Assembly: GCA_003254905.1 (NCBI GenBank)
Contig: QANU01001262.1
Coordinates: forward strand, 464,612 to 528,611
DNA: 64,000 nucleotides
Direction of reading: 5' to 3'
Source: Nissolia schottii
Taxonomy: Eukaryota > Streptophyta > Magnoliopsida > Fabales > Fabaceae
The translations under genes and the position numbers were made by a program. A model generated the notes under the pieces. The model did no database searches. It was not told where the DNA came from and worked only from the letters and a program-made list of their open reading frames with translations. Shown here in pieces: positions 13,578 to 26,179 of this stretch; positions within the stretch are counted from its first letter, which is position 1; the number at the start of each line of letters is the position of its first letter.

Positions 13578-15679
13578 TTTTGATTTAAATTAATTGGTAA
13601 GAAGGAAATTCAATTCACAATGCTCTAATCAACCCATTTTGACTGCCATACATAGAACATTGGCAACCCTTCTTTAGATCAAGCTGCCACAGCCGAACTC
13701 TTCAACACGATTACATGAGTTTGATTGCAAGTGCTTTGACGCTACTATACAGTACTGTGAGGAGCGATCACGGGAGGATCAAGTTTAATGTTTGGACAGG
13801 AGTTAGGAGTTATGAATCGGCCATCCCGGTAATCCCTAACAACTTGCACAAGAAAAAAATAAACTACAATATTTATAAAAAGATGAGAAGAAAAAGGATT
13901 GTCCACTATCTTATTTCTTCTTCACGTGTTTGTCCGATTTGGAACTTAACAGTAGCTTGGAAAATCACCAATCTCGTCTCTCGAATTTCAGAAAGATATA
14001 AAGGAAAATGAAGAAAGGTGTGTGCGATCGGCATCCGATTGGATCAAAGGTCAAACTTTACTTGCGACCTTTTTTGACAGTCATATACACACAACCACCA
14101 AAATTAAGTACAAGATCATTATCGCCTGGGTCTACTTTTTTTTTTTTTTTTGTAATGATCGCCGGGTCTACTTTACCGTACGTTGTGCATAAATTTAAAA
14201 AAGAATTCAACTACCTTATTTCTTTAATTTTACCACTCCAGTGAATTTCAAGTCAATAATACACACAATATAAATATAATGGTACGGACTACTGCTTTGT
14301 GGAGGGATAACTACTTAAGATGGTGTGATTTTTTTTTTTTTTTTCTAATCTTGGGTATTCGTCATAGGTATTAGTGACAATTCTCTCACAATAAATGATA
14401 GTTAAAAAAAAAACATATTTAGATGAATATAAAGTGTTAAACTATTAGTCATGAAATATTTTTTTATTATCATGAATGAAGATCAAACTTACACTAACAT
14501 GGTTAATGGACAATATAAATCATCATCATGTCACATCTCGTGATTAATTAAGATGTAATATATGTTTTAATTAGTGATTTCATTTTAAAAAATATTATTT
14601 GTACCCATCTAAATATTTTCATTAGAAAAGTTGACTAAGCACGGTTAATTCTTTTACCGTTTCAAATCACTTTTGTTATAAACCATTCTAGTTGATTCAT
14701 GCATTAAGAGATCTCTTTAGTCACGAAGAAAATTTATTGTAAATCTTTTGTTAATGACCATGCAATATTTAGAGTTTTTTTGCATTCTCTTTTCTGTGAG
14801 TGAAGTCGTCATTTGATATTTTGCTGCTAATATTCATCTTTTTATTTGCTGATGGTGTTATGGTTCTAAAAATAAGGAGAATGAAGTTGACGTTACTTTT
14901 TTGAACTCAAGGAAAATATTTAGTAGGCTTCTGGCTTCTGAAACTATTGTGTGATGATGTTTTGTTTTATATAAAAAAGAGCTTCTGCTTCGGTGGGAAA
15001 TCAATTAGGGCGCCTCCTGTTGCCCTTGTGAAGAGCCCAGGAATTAGATAATTACATGTTTGATTAAATGCCTGACCCAATTCAGCATTAAATATATATA
15101 TTCGTCTTCGCCAAGTTTCATTTCATTATCACCATTGGCTTTGTGGAAGGGGATTTTAGATTCTAACGATTTAAAATAATCAAGAGATTGATGTTTCTAA
15201 GTGACCGAGTCAGTGGAGACTAGAGTTTTGACTTCTGAGAGTCAAATTTAGCTGCATAGCTTTCGGACCCTATACTACATGGGTACTGTACTATATAGTT
15301 TCGTTATCTTAATCTAATTTTCGTATCACTGAATTAATTTAGAAGTAAATTGGATGAGATTGTGCAGTATCTTGTTTGGAATGGCATATAGATAGTTCTT
15401 GTCTTTCCAAGGACAGCATGCAATATTAAATGTTAAATAAAAGCATCCAGCATAAATTTGAAGGTTTTATAGGAATGATTTTACACACTGTTTATCAAAT
15501 AATTACAAAAAAATCCGTCATCTTCAGTGCATTGGATGACATCATAATTCGATTGATTTTCAACACTAGATGACATCTTAGTTTGATTAATTTTCAACAC
15601 ACACAAATATAATGGAGGATTTCCTAAAATAAGTTCCTTTATCCAGGGTATATTATATGTAATAAACAAAGCTGAATTA
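13100..15679. other. AT-rich intergenic with (TA)n
   Basis: No convincing gene. A (TA)n tract lies at about 13534-13575. Short open frames at 13715-14244 have no family resemblance. The region separates the Mutator-like element from the truncated CRK copy 3. Confidence 0.5.
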
Positions 15680-16690
15680 ATTCCAAGATCCTAAGGTTTG
15701 GCGGTAACCTCCCGCGCAGGAAGGTTGCGGGTATTCGAGGTGATGGCAAAGTCATAGAATAACTGTTACGCGTAAGTGATATAGTTGCCATTGAAGGTCT
15801 GCGACCTGGATTTTCCTGAACGCATAATAGAACAATATGGATGCATCTGATGACTTCATTTCTGGAATATGAGCCTCTCAGTATCGGATCCAAAAACTCC
15901 AAAGGTGTTTGTCTCCTCCAAGTTTTCCACGCCTACTACAATACAACTAGTTTTCAAAACTGAAAAATCCTATCATCCTCTTCCCCAATCCATTGACAAA
16001 AGATATATTTTCTTTTCAAGATTTGCAGTTGACTTTGTCGCTCATAAGAGTAGAAAAAGATGCTACACTACTTGGCTTATAAGTATACTCACATAGCTCA
16101 AGAGTTCATCTGCGTGATGTGCTTGATAAAATTCAGAATTCTTCTTGCCACTCACAATCTCCAAAACTAGGACACCAAAGCTAACCACGTCTGATTTTTT
16201 AGAGAATTGTCCACGCATTGCATATTTCGGAGGAATGTAACCACCGTAAACAAACACCATTAATCCAAAGATTTACATAAGGTGATGATTTTGACTTGTG
16301 AAAAATAAAATAGAGAAAAAGTTACGCCCAAGAAGCTCTTATATAAAAAAGCATCTTAGAGATCCAAACCATTCTACCATTTAGATTTTAGAATAATTAG
16401 CCGTTAACATTGTAGAATAATTAGCTCTTAACATTGTACATAAACTACTCACAAGAGCTGAGTGCAGTAGATGAGGGAAAGGCTTGAAACTTACAAAGTC
16501 CCAACTATCCTTCTCTGTTTTCGCTTGAGTTTGATCCACATGGATTATCTTGGCCAAGCCAAAATCTGAAACCTTAGGACCCATATTAGAATCCAAAAGA
16601 ACATTGCTAGCCTTGAGATCACGATGAACCACTCTAAGCTGTAAATCTTCATGGAGATACTGAACTCCTCGGGCAATCCCATCTCTCTTT
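15680..16690 (-). pseudogene. CRK pseudogene, copy 3 (5'-truncated kinase fragment)
   Basis: Only the C-terminal half of a CRK kinase remains. It opens abruptly at about 16682 within the GIARG helix. It continues [19 protein letters not shown] and DFGLAKI (about 16540-16660), [18 protein letters not shown] (about 16185-16240, where PPK replaces APE) and LLCVQENPGRRPSMATI (about 15785-15840). Near 16520 an extra base breaks the conserved RIVGTY junction: the frame reads EKDSWDF. The ectodomain, membrane helix and kinase N-lobe are absent. It lies on the same strand as the other two CRK copies, so it is the decayed third member of the tandem array. The breakpoint is only about 220 bp from the LpxD-like start codon. 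Confidence 0.88.
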
Positions 16691-16744
16691 TGGGTTTTGG
16701 AGTCAACTAAGTTAGTGGGATTATGAATGGGGGAACAGCAACAC

Positions 16745-16830
16745 AAAAGCCCAATGGGCCGAAATGAGAAACAATGGTACTAGCCCACTGGACTTCAAAT
16801 ACGGATTATCCATTTATGGGGCCCAAGATA
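16745..16830 (+). promoter_or_regulatory. Site II-like GGCCCA/TGGGCC elements upstream of the LpxD-like gene
   Basis: GCCCAATGGGCC at 16749-16760 (a near palindrome with two TGGGCY boxes) and TGGGGCCCAA at 16817-16826 lie 75-155 bp before the ATG at 16902. Such TCP-bound site II motifs are typical of plant nuclear genes for mitochondrial proteins. That role here is inferred. Confidence 0.5.
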
Positions 16831-16901
16831 GTCGGCGCCCCGATCTAACCAGTGACGGATCTACTACCCTCCAACCTTGTCTGCGACGGACGGGGATAGC
16901 C

Positions 16902-19032
16902 ATGGCTGGAAGGAGAGTACTTGTCTTTGCTTCGTCCCCTTTTCTCAAATTCAATCCAATCGCAAAATTGCTCTATTTTCTCGCTTCCCCTCTTTCCCAT
17001 TCTGCTCCTCCTCGCCATTTCTCCCTATCTTCTGCTGCCTCTTCTTCTTCCGGTGAATTAATTGTCTTCCCTTGCATTTTTTACTAGATTCAATTGCTTT
17101 CTTCTTAATTGATTCCCTTTTGTGATTTGTCTTGTTTTTGTGCAAGATTAGAGGATGGTTGTGGATCTCTCCGCGATAGATTCCGCAAGTGGCATAACGG
17201 GGGTGGCATTTTACACGAGTCAGCTTCCATTGACTCCACATCACTTGTAGAGGTTGGCGCTGTGGTTCATTCTGATTCTGTTGTTGGTCCAAATGTCTGT
17301 GTAGGTTCTGGAACTGTTATTGGCCCTTCCGTTTCTATTGCCCATTCAACAAAAATAGGGTACACTTTTCCTCTTTTTTAAGCCTCCCATTAGCAATGTT
17401 ATGAAACTTTAATAGTAGTATGCTTATGTCAGTCTAAATGATTTGCATTTTTCCAGGTTTAATGTTTCACTTAGTAATTGCAGTATAGGCGATTCATGTA
17501 TAATCCACAATGGAGTTTGCATTGGTCAAGATGGTAAAGCTGGCTTTCTAAGTTTTTTTATTATGTACTTGAGTGCACTTAAAGAAAGAGTAGAAATCCT
17601 AGTATAGACCTTTACGTATAGCCTGAAACAATCATAATGTAATATCTGCATTTCAGAGACATTTGGACATTTCTTTTGTAGAGTTGGTTCTTGCTGATAT
17701 AATCTTTTATCTATTTGACTTACAGGGTTTGGATTTTATATGGATTGTGATGGTAATATGATAAAGAAACCTCAGGTTGCTAGCATGTCTTACTGTAATT
17801 TGATTTTAAACTATATACGTTGACACGTGCATTTTGTCAACTATGTTATTCCTTATTTACCTTCCACCTTACTTAGTTTGTACAGAACAAACATAATATA
17901 CATTTACTTCTTTTATGTCAGATGTTGAATGTAGTAATAGGGAATCACGTGGAAATTGGTGCAAATACATGCATTGACCGGGGCAGGTTGGTGGTTTGGT
18001 GTCTTTAATCTTTCTTTTTTTCTTAATCTAATCATTTGTTAAAATGTGTTTTAGTTTGATTTTCGCTGTGAATGGATTGAGTTTTATTGCTAATTTACCT
18101 CGGTGTTTGGTTATACAGCTGGAGAGATACAGTTATTGGGAACCATTCAAAGATAGATAATTTAGTTCAGGTTAATATTTAGCTTTTACATGATCCAGAA
18201 AAAGGGGACTTTTTCTTTTATTCTGATCGGTTCTACAGATTGGTCATAATGTAGTTATTGGGAAGAATTGTATGCTTTGTGGGCAAGTTGGAATTGCAGG
18301 TTCCGCAACGTATGTTATCTTCATTCATTGTGCACCTAGTGAATTTTTTATTGATGTATCTGGCCAAATTCATATAACTAAATTTCCTGCTGAACCTTTT
18401 GAGTTACAACTTTGTCTGGTCTGTTCAGCATAGGAGATTATGTAACTATGGGAGGAAGGGTAGCAGTGCGAGATCATGTATCCATTGTATCTAAGGTATT
18501 TACTTCTTTTCCTGATCTTATAAGGTTGCTAACCTCTCATAGCCTTGGTGGATGAGGATGGCTAGTGATTAATGAACAAGTGGACTTCTAGTGCATGTAT
18601 TTAAATCGCTTCATATATACTTGTCCTCTCATCTAAGAAGCTTGCATTCTGCCCATACTAAACATTGATTAATGAATACTGTTGTAAATTTGGTTACTGT
18701 TGGACTGCTTTTACTTTCTAGAAATTGGGAGCTTGGGTTTGAAAAGATATCTGATCATACAGCTTTTGCAGGTTCGGCTTGCTGCAACAAGCTGTGTAAC
18801 CAAGGACATCAAAGAGCCTGGGGATTATGGTGGCTTTCCGGCTGTAAGGATCCTGCCCTTATGGCTTTAGTCTGTATATTCATCAGCCCCCAACTTGACA
18901 TTTTGACATACCCATTTTGTGTTGGGTGTGGATACATGACCTGCCTCCTTTGCTGCTTTTCAGGTTCCAGTTCACCAATGGAGGAGACAAGTTGCCAGCA
19001 GTTGTCGGACTCCAGTGACAAGGAATTCTTAA
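16902..19032 (+). CDS. LPXD2: UDP-3-O-acylglucosamine N-acyltransferase, LpxD2-like, mitochondrial
   Basis: LpxD transfers a hydroxyacyl chain to the glucosamine amine in the lipid A pathway; plant homologues are mitochondrial. Ten exons join in frame with GT-AG ends: 16902-17052, 17152-17359, 17457-17533, 17726-17775, 17922-17986, 18119-18170, 18239-18309, 18429-18495, 18772-18843, 18964-19032, giving 293 aa, close to the plant LpxD2 length. Residues 1 to about 50 are Arg/Ser-rich and look like a targeting peptide. The rest is a left-handed beta-helix of hexapeptide repeats ([46 protein letters not shown]). [10 protein letters not shown] holds His204, matching the catalytic His of bacterial LpxD. 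The C-terminus [16 protein letters not shown] is typical. The bacterial N-terminal uridine-binding domain is absent, as usual for the plant LpxD2 type. The 3' UTR probably extends towards 19.4 kb. Confidence 0.93.
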
Positions 19033-19601
19033 AGTCAGCAAACTATATTCTGACATGTAGTCAGTGGAGTGTAAGTACATGCCTCAGGAAGCAACATTGG
19101 TTCAGTATTTCCCTATAGATTGTGCATTTGCAGAGAAGTATGCAAGGGATTGACCCCAGATGTATAGATATTGAATTCAATATATAGTTAGCACAGTTTC
19201 TAGTGCTAAATATTAGTTCAATGTTCATCATTACATGAATATCATTCCAAGAAAAGAAAACATAAATACTGAATTGTTTGTATCTGGTTTACACTTACTA
19301 TGTGCAGGAGAAACTCTACTTCCACTAGATGGAAAAATTTTCATATACAACAATGGCAAACCAAATGGTCTTGCGTGTCGCACTGCATCTTAGGTCTAAA
19401 TTTGTAGGAGCCAAGAAATACTAATCTTTTTCTTGATTTTGGATTACACAGGGATGGAAGCTAGGATCTCTTCCCTTGCATATGTGGAAGCAATAATCAT
19501 AAGTATAGGAGCACATGCACACAAGGATTGTTTTCTACGTGTGATAAGTAAAGGAAGGAAAAGGAGAGGATGGAGAAGAGAACCAACTAAAAGAAATGAG
19601 A

Positions 19602-20159
19602 TCAGTGTTTTGCTGATCTTAGAATTTTTTTTGAACATTTTTTAAGTTTGTACTTCTTTTCCTTACCAGAAAGCTTCCCATCAGCACCAATTGGTAGAAC
19701 ACCTACCAGGTTTAACCCATGAAACTTGCTCTTAATTCCCCATGTCTTGTACCTAAATCTTGTCATCAAAGCCACATTTAACTCTGTGGTTGCATTTGAG
19801 AGCAGACGTTTCAATGCTCCAGGTTTCGCATTGACTTTGCCAGATTGAACATTGTTCTTGCCGGTTCCTTGATGAAATGATCTAATGGTTGTCTCCCCCA
19901 CCTTATCCTGATGCTTCCCATATATGAAACTCAATGCTGTGTTGTCATAGTAAATGCTGGAGTCCTGGTTTTGGTTCTCGATGTCGATGCTGTAAAAGAT
20001 GGTGCCGTTTTGATTCGAGGGCTGTTGTATGGAGATGAACGTAATGGAGTACCTGGGGCCTTTGGGTCGTAACGCTAGCCAAAGGCAGAAAGCAAGTAGG
20101 CCTAAGAAGCCTATAAATTGCGCCAGCCATATGTATAAACTCTTGGATTCTTCACTCAT
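19602..20159 (-). CDS. NDR1/HIN1-like (LEA_2) membrane protein
   Basis: A single-exon protein of about 185 aa from MSEESKSLYIW. One membrane helix lies near the N-terminus (LAQFIGFLGLLAFCLWLALRP, residues about 12-32). A LEA_2/NHL-type extracellular domain follows (YSITFISIQQPS, FYSIDIENQNQDSSIYYDN, FHQGTGK, TRFRYKTWGIKSKFHGL), then a very basic tail (KKYKLKKCSKKILR). NHL proteins sit in the plasma membrane and are tied to defence and abiotic stress responses. The frame stays open upstream to an ATG at 20255, which would add 32 residues. I prefer 20159 because family members usually begin shortly before the helix. It is tail-to-tail with the LpxD-like gene, with about 570 bp between the stop codons. 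Confidence 0.75.
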   Translation of the reverse strand: MSEESKSLYIWLAQFIGFLGLLAFCLWLALRPKGPRYSITFISIQQPSNQNGTIFYSIDIENQNQDSSIYYDNTALSFIYGKHQDKVGETTIRSFHQGTGKNNVQSGKVNAKPGALKRLLSNATTELNVALMTRFRYKTWGIKSKFHGLNLVGVLPIGADGKLSGKEKKYKLKKCSKKILRSAKH

Positions 20160-20259
20160 CCTCTTAACAATGCCTGATATTTGCAATCCAATGGATTTTG
20201 TTTTCGGATAACGCAATGATTTGTCATAAAAGTGGTGGATGGTGCAACTAGTCACTGTA

Positions 20260-21440
20260 TTTGAAGGATAGGGAAAAGGTTGATATATTTTAGTTGAAAC
20301 TTAAAAGACGGCTCAGGAGGAATATGTTAAGTGGGTGTGTGTTGCCAATGCCAAAGTATTATTGATTAACGTGGGGTAAGAATATATGCGTTTCTTAAGT
20401 TTGACCCATACGCATTACGTGCATCACGAGAGCAACTGCATGCCTTTGTTGAGTGATGTTCAAATTTCTCTCTTCAAATTTGATATATCTGTCCAAGTGT
20501 CATGCGTACTCTCAAACACCTACCATATATAGGTATGATTATTCAATCGTCCAAACTCCAAACTGAAGTACTGCTTCAGTTACTGTCTGTAGTGAGCTTG
20601 CCTGCTGCTTATTTATAGCAAGACTGTGACTGCTGTTATTTAAAATCACGAAGATAAGTCCTGCAGCCGCAATCAATGAAGCAGGAGGAGAACTATGAAT
20701 GCTGCAACTAGACTTGCATGCAATCAAGAGCCATGGTGCATGGTATCCAAACAATTCTGCTTAATCAATCACTGAGCGCAAATAGTGTATACATACATAC
20801 AAACATATAGATAGGTAGGTCGTAGACAACAATCGAATTCGATAATTGCTTTGGAGTGCTTAGTAGCTGTAGAAATGGAAGACGCCGATCCGAACACTAC
20901 TATTTATTGCGCTTTGAGTTACATGGTTTAGTTTTGTAAAAAAAAAAAAAATTCCTCTGATCCAATTTTCAGTGGTTTAGATTGGATTGGTTTTTTTTTT
21001 TTAAAAATGATGTTTAGAATATTATAAACTAAAAGTAACATAAATCAGTAAAAGGTATATCTATTACCTGTAATAAAAGGAATCCAGAAAGAAATTCCTT
21101 TTGTATTTCATTTCATTTTCACTTTTACCTTTACAAATATCATGATACTATTATAACTAACTAAGACATGAAATTGAGTTTTTTTTTTTTAAAAAATGGT
21201 AATCGTCCAATTGATAGCCAGCACCAGAGCTTTTTTTTGGGGTCAAATTTTGTATTTGCTTAGCATGCATGAAGTGTCTATCAAACTCCACTAGTATAAA
21301 TAAAAATAAAACAACTTATTTGATAAGTATAAAATAATATTTAAATAATCACAATAAAAATATTAATAAATTCAAAGTATTGAAATTTAATAATATAAAA
21401 GTATATTCTATGATCTATTCAATGAATATAATTTTACAAT
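20260..21440. other. Intergenic, low complexity
   Basis: Poly-A/T tracts and AT-rich sequence. This includes the upstream region of the NHL-like gene. No supportable gene. Confidence 0.45.
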
Positions 21441-21454
21441 ATATTTTTTTTTGT

Positions 21455-22170
21455 CATCAAATTTCTTGTTGGTAGCTTCATTGACATCTTTCTTCTTCAT
21501 ATTGTGGTCCTTTTCAACCAAATCCAGTGCAAGACGCATCCTTGTTGCATGATTGGCCTCATGTAAAGAGTATAATATTAAGAATGATTCATGAATAAGG
21601 AATTGAGTGTTTAATCAAAGTTTAAATTTAAATTTTATATCAGAATTTTATATGTATCACACGAACTGCATTTAATTATCCACGATGCCACCCACACGCC
21701 GCAATCAATTTTTTATTTTTATTTTTTATATTTGCAAATAAAAGAGGGATAAACAACATATTTAAACCACAAATTGAGGTAATAATGTCTTACGAGTTAC
21801 GAGCCATATTGTGGTTCCCCAATGTCATCTGGTTCCACAATTGCAAAATATCCCATCTTAGGCCTACGGGGTAAACTCAAAGTCATAGAATGACTCCATA
21901 TTTAACATGTCATCCAAAAATAATGCCTTCACATAAATAAATAAATATTACTTTATTAACATTAAAGTATGTATAAAAAAATAAGTATCATTGTAGTAGA
22001 TTTAAAATATGTACCATCTTTTTAACCATTAAACTCCTCTTCTCCTTTTCAGAAACACAAGGCTTAGAATAAAGTAAAATAAGCTGATTTTTTGGAATAT
22101 CTACCACAGCGAGAAACCAGTGCATGTTCTCTTCATTAATGGGTATAAATATCTAACAAACAACAATTAG
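21455..22170 (-). pseudogene. Ulp1-like (peptidase C48) transposon gene relic, copy A
   Basis: On the minus strand, pieces of a plant Ulp1-type cysteine protease can be read. NMHWFLAVVDIPKNQLILL (the catalytic His region and its Asp strand) lies at about 22070-22135. VKALFLDDMLNMESFYDF lies at about 21865-21925. A C-terminal ATRMRLALDLVEKDHNMKKK lies at about 21480-21555. Stops and frame changes separate them and the Cys-bearing segment is not recognisable, so the copy is dead. Such Ulp1-like genes are common cargo of plant transposons. The same pieces recur in the same order at 37.9-39.3 kb. Confidence 0.7.
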
Positions 22171-22286
22171 AATAAACATTAATTACAAATAAACATATTG
22201 TATTTGCAAAAACTAGATTAAAGAAAAGATAGGTAATGTTCAGATGATATACCTTTTGAAGACATTCTACAATTACCTTTATTTTT

Positions 22287-22840
22287 TTAACCTATGCTTA
22301 TCATTCTTTCTTTAAAAAAAATACATTTCCTATCATCTACTTCAAATAATTTTTAGAGATTTACAACTTTTTTAAATTCATCTTTAACTCTCAAAATGTA
22401 GTTGGATCATAGTAACCTATGCTCTATTATTTTTTTAAAAAAATCATATTTCATATCATTATCTACTTTAAATAATTTTTTGAGACCTACAACTTTTTAA
22501 ATTCATTCTATACTCTCAAAATTTAGTTAGATGCTCTATATTTTTTCAAAGAATCATATTTCCTATCAAGTATTTCAAATAATTTTTGAAGACCTACAAC
22601 TTTCAAATACATCCTTAACTCTTAAAATGTAGTTAGATCATAGTAATCTATGCTCTATAAGGTTTTTTTTCCCTTTTTGTAATCATATTTTCTATCATGT
22701 GTTTTAAATCATTTCTAAAGACCTACAACTTTGTATATACATCCTTAACTCTCAACGTGTAGTTGGATCATACTAACCTATGCTCTCTATATGTATTTTT
22801 TAAAGAAACATATCATATCATGTAGTTAGATCATATTAGT
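22287..22840. repeat. Tandem repeat, about 100-135 bp unit
   Basis: Four to five diverged copies of a unit with TTTCCTATCATCTACTTCAA, ACCTACAACTTT, CCTTAACTCTCAAAATGTAG and GGATCATAGTAACCTATGCT. Successive ACCTACAACTTT-like boxes fall near 22360, 22490, 22595 and 22725. The array directly follows the Ulp1-like relic. A second, weaker array (CACACAAGGTACY...AGAAGYAACA) runs at about 22850-23110. Confidence 0.75.
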
Positions 22841-23119
22841 CTTTATGACACTCATGCAAGGTACTTGTATCGTAATAACTTTAACAGCAACTCTCACACC
22901 ACCACACCGGAGATCATTTTAATCTTTCAGAAGTAACACTTACTATCACACACCATCACACAAGGTACCGGAATCATAGTAATATTTTAGAAGCAACATT
23001 TACCATCACACATGGTTCTGGGATCATAATTCATTTTCAGAAGTAAACCATCACTCTCACGCAAGCTACTTGTATAATAGTAACCTTGAACATAGCAAAA
23101 GTAACATCTCAACATTTAC

Positions 23120-23530
23120 ATTTATCTTCACCGCTGTACCTGTGGGAGGAGACCAGAAATTTTTGCACCAGGGACTGTCCTGATTGCACAGGTTTTAGGG
23201 AGTCAGTTCTGGCTGCCCTGTCAAGGACCACCTCTTGTGGATTGTGATAGTTGGTAACGCCTCCATCAAGAGCCTCCAAAGAAAATGCTGCACCTTAGGG
23301 GGGACACGAAGGTTCCATATGTGTCGCCATTCAATATTAACGCTTGTTATGTTACTTGTCTCATACTGAATATTCTTTGTTTTTCCCCATACAAACTTAC
23401 CATCGCAGGCTGTCGTGGCAAGAGGAATATTCAGAACTTCTTGTTCACTATTCCAAGTTTTCTCGTTCTCAACCCACAGATCTCTCACAAACTCTAAATT
23501 CTGATTTGCATCTTTGGGTTCCATATTCTA
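23120..23530 (-). mobile_element. Non-LTR retrotransposon (LINE) 3' fragment, zf-RVT domain
   Basis: The minus strand encodes WRHIWNLRVPPKVQHFLWRL followed by a segment like the reverse-transcriptase-associated zinc-binding region seen after plant LINE reverse transcriptases (W-x2-W-x-L-x-VPPKV-x2-F-x-W). The frame starts at 23524 and stops at 23195. No reverse transcriptase is present, so it is a short relic. Confidence 0.7.
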
Positions 23531-23539
23531 TGGCTATTC

Positions 23540-26170
23540 TGTTGATCCATCTCCTATTCGCCAGTAACCTTTCTGAAGAATGTATATTTCTTTGTGAAGG
23601 AAAAGGAAAAATATTAAGAATGCTCAAGTCTGATCATGGCACAGTACTGTTGCAGGATCATGCTTTTGATTGAATTTGAGCTATACCAAGTAATATTTGT
23701 TTGGGAGTTGGATTTAAGATGAAAAAAAAAGACTTTGCGCTAGTGACGAATACAAAACAACGATTGAGGGGTTAAAAATAATATGTTGGATCATCAAATA
23801 AATATTACAATTGATACGCAAGTATTTCACAGCACAAATGTTAGTATAAGTAAATATACTATTAAATTTAATAATTTACAATATTTAACATATTACTTTT
23901 TTATTTCTTATAAAACATTTTTCTATTAATACTTGTACTTTTTTCTAAGATTTTAATGATGAACAATAGCCCTCTAAATGTAATTAAATGAAAAGATTTT
24001 TTTAATGTAAAAAATAAAGTAAATAAATAGATAAATGTGAGGAGGTATCAAAACAGATAAAGGTATAGAAAAGTATTAAAACAGATAAAGTGCGAAAAAA
24101 AATTATACAATGTTGAGTTTCAACTCTAACCTCTACAGAAGAAAGTGCTTCGACACTGCACACTACTACTAAACTACTGCACTTTAGAATATTTACATAA
24201 ATATATAGCATATATTGAAATTTATTAATCTTTAGGGGCACAACCTCTGTTGAACCCCCGAGTCCCTCTCTGCTTTAGGAGTTATGTCATGTCTAAAAAA
24301 CTTAATTTTGTGCTTCTCCAATTTTAGGGTTTTGAGTGTAATATAATGTAAAACTATTAGGTAACTTAACTTACTCAGGAATCAATATTTAAATATATTT
24401 TCCATTTAACATCGATGACTCATTAGGCAATTGGAGATTCTCTCTCATTGGCGGCGGGCCTGGTGTGGGGCTTTGTGGGGGCACACAGGAAAATTCCCAA
24501 AATATCCTTCATTAAAGGATGAAAGGGAAAAAAATTATAAAAAAAAGAGAGATAAATAAATTTGACTTTACTTCATTATTAATATAATAATTGTGTATTA
24601 AAAAGTAATCCATGGAGAAAGATAAAAATCTATATAAATTATTATATGTTATTACATGACAGCTTATACTTATAGTGATCAACTTGTATATTTTTATTCT
24701 TGTAATAAATACATATGATATAAAAAAATATCTATACAGTCTATCAATATTTAAGAATGAATTCATGAGCAAAATTGGATTACAACTTCGATCAAAATTA
24801 GTATTTGTTTATTTTTTTGTTTAGTATATATAACGTTAAGATTATAACTTAAAAAATCATTATTGCACAGTGTTTATAATAAGTTACATTAAGGATGAAT
24901 TAATATAAAATAAAAAAATTAAAAATAAATAATTAGATATTGATCAAGCCGGATTAGTTAGATATTTAGTAAGAGTCTGATGTTACTGTTTTTACTAAGA
25001 CAAAGAAGATATCATTTTTTGATACTTAATAATTTATATTTTAAATTGTTTTGTGTATGGCACGGGTGCTTAATTACTAGTACTTATATAAATTAAGCTC
25101 TTTTATATATTTTTTTCACATGTTTAGTATTTACAAATTGAAGCACTAATATGGAGTAATAAAGAACAAACGATTAGGATTAATGTGTGTATATATATAA
25201 AAGGAATAGGGTTATTAAAAGTGATGATGGTGATGACTTGGAGATAGCAGTAGCTTTTGGATTGAGTTAGCTATAGCACTCGTTTATTTTGCAAACAGTG
25301 ATAATTATTTAAGATAATTTTGATATTACCATTTATAAATATAAATATATGTGGTTTATAATAAACTTTATTATCGTTTATTCCACACTTTTGTGTATGT
25401 CATTATTATAAAGTTATTTTAAATATTATTCTATCATTTCTCATTTAGTAAAATTTTATTGTATAACTTTTTTTAGTTTAATTGCTATATATGTACCAAC
25501 ACAATATAAAGTTGTTTTATACTACCATCCAATTAAATATTTTTATATCATCAAAAATATTTGGTACTCTCCTCCTCACAACTTCAAAAGTATTATTTTA
25601 ATTGAATGATAACATATAAATATTTTTACCTTACTAGTCCATAACAATTAAAGTCTAACTTTATGTCGTGAACGCATTCCATGAGTAAAAAAAATTTAGA
25701 GAATCATCCAATAATATCTTACTACATCAACAAAAAAGTTTGACATCAATACTCACTATTTAAAAAGTTATGCATGTAAAAGGATGTGATTGAATGTTTA
25801 TATTGTCAGTGCATAGTAATTTAGTATGTAGTTATAAATTTATATTATTTTGCATAATTTATAAGCTAATTATTTTAAATTGTCAACTTTTTTGTCAAAT
25901 CAATAATATTGTCAAACATTTCCTGATATAAGAAAAACTATTTCATACCCTTTATATTTTGTATAAAAATAGTTTTATAAAATATTTAATAAATATATTT
26001 TAACAAAAATATTTTCAATAGCTTTTTTTTCTAAAAATATATTTGTACCTTAAAAATAATTACCTCAAAATATTATTTTCCAAAAATTATTTTCTACAAA
26101 ATTAATTAGTATCGATAAGGAAAACATTTACCCTGTTGAAGGCCTCAGTTAACGCTCTTTGTAGTAGTAG
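23540..26170. other. AT-rich intergenic upstream of the MAPKKK
   Basis: Very AT-rich sequence without recognisable genes. Short open frames at 24002-24241 and 24512-24772 are low-complexity and not supported. Confidence 0.45.
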
Positions 26171-26179
26171 TAGCAGTGG

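Noticed and set aside
13715..14244. Two short plus-strand frames (98 and 78 codons)
   Set aside because: AT-rich, no family resemblance, no splice context, and one contains poly-Phe from a T tract.
22287..22840. CRISPR-like array
   Set aside because: Units are diverged direct repeats without unique spacers, in a plant nuclear context.
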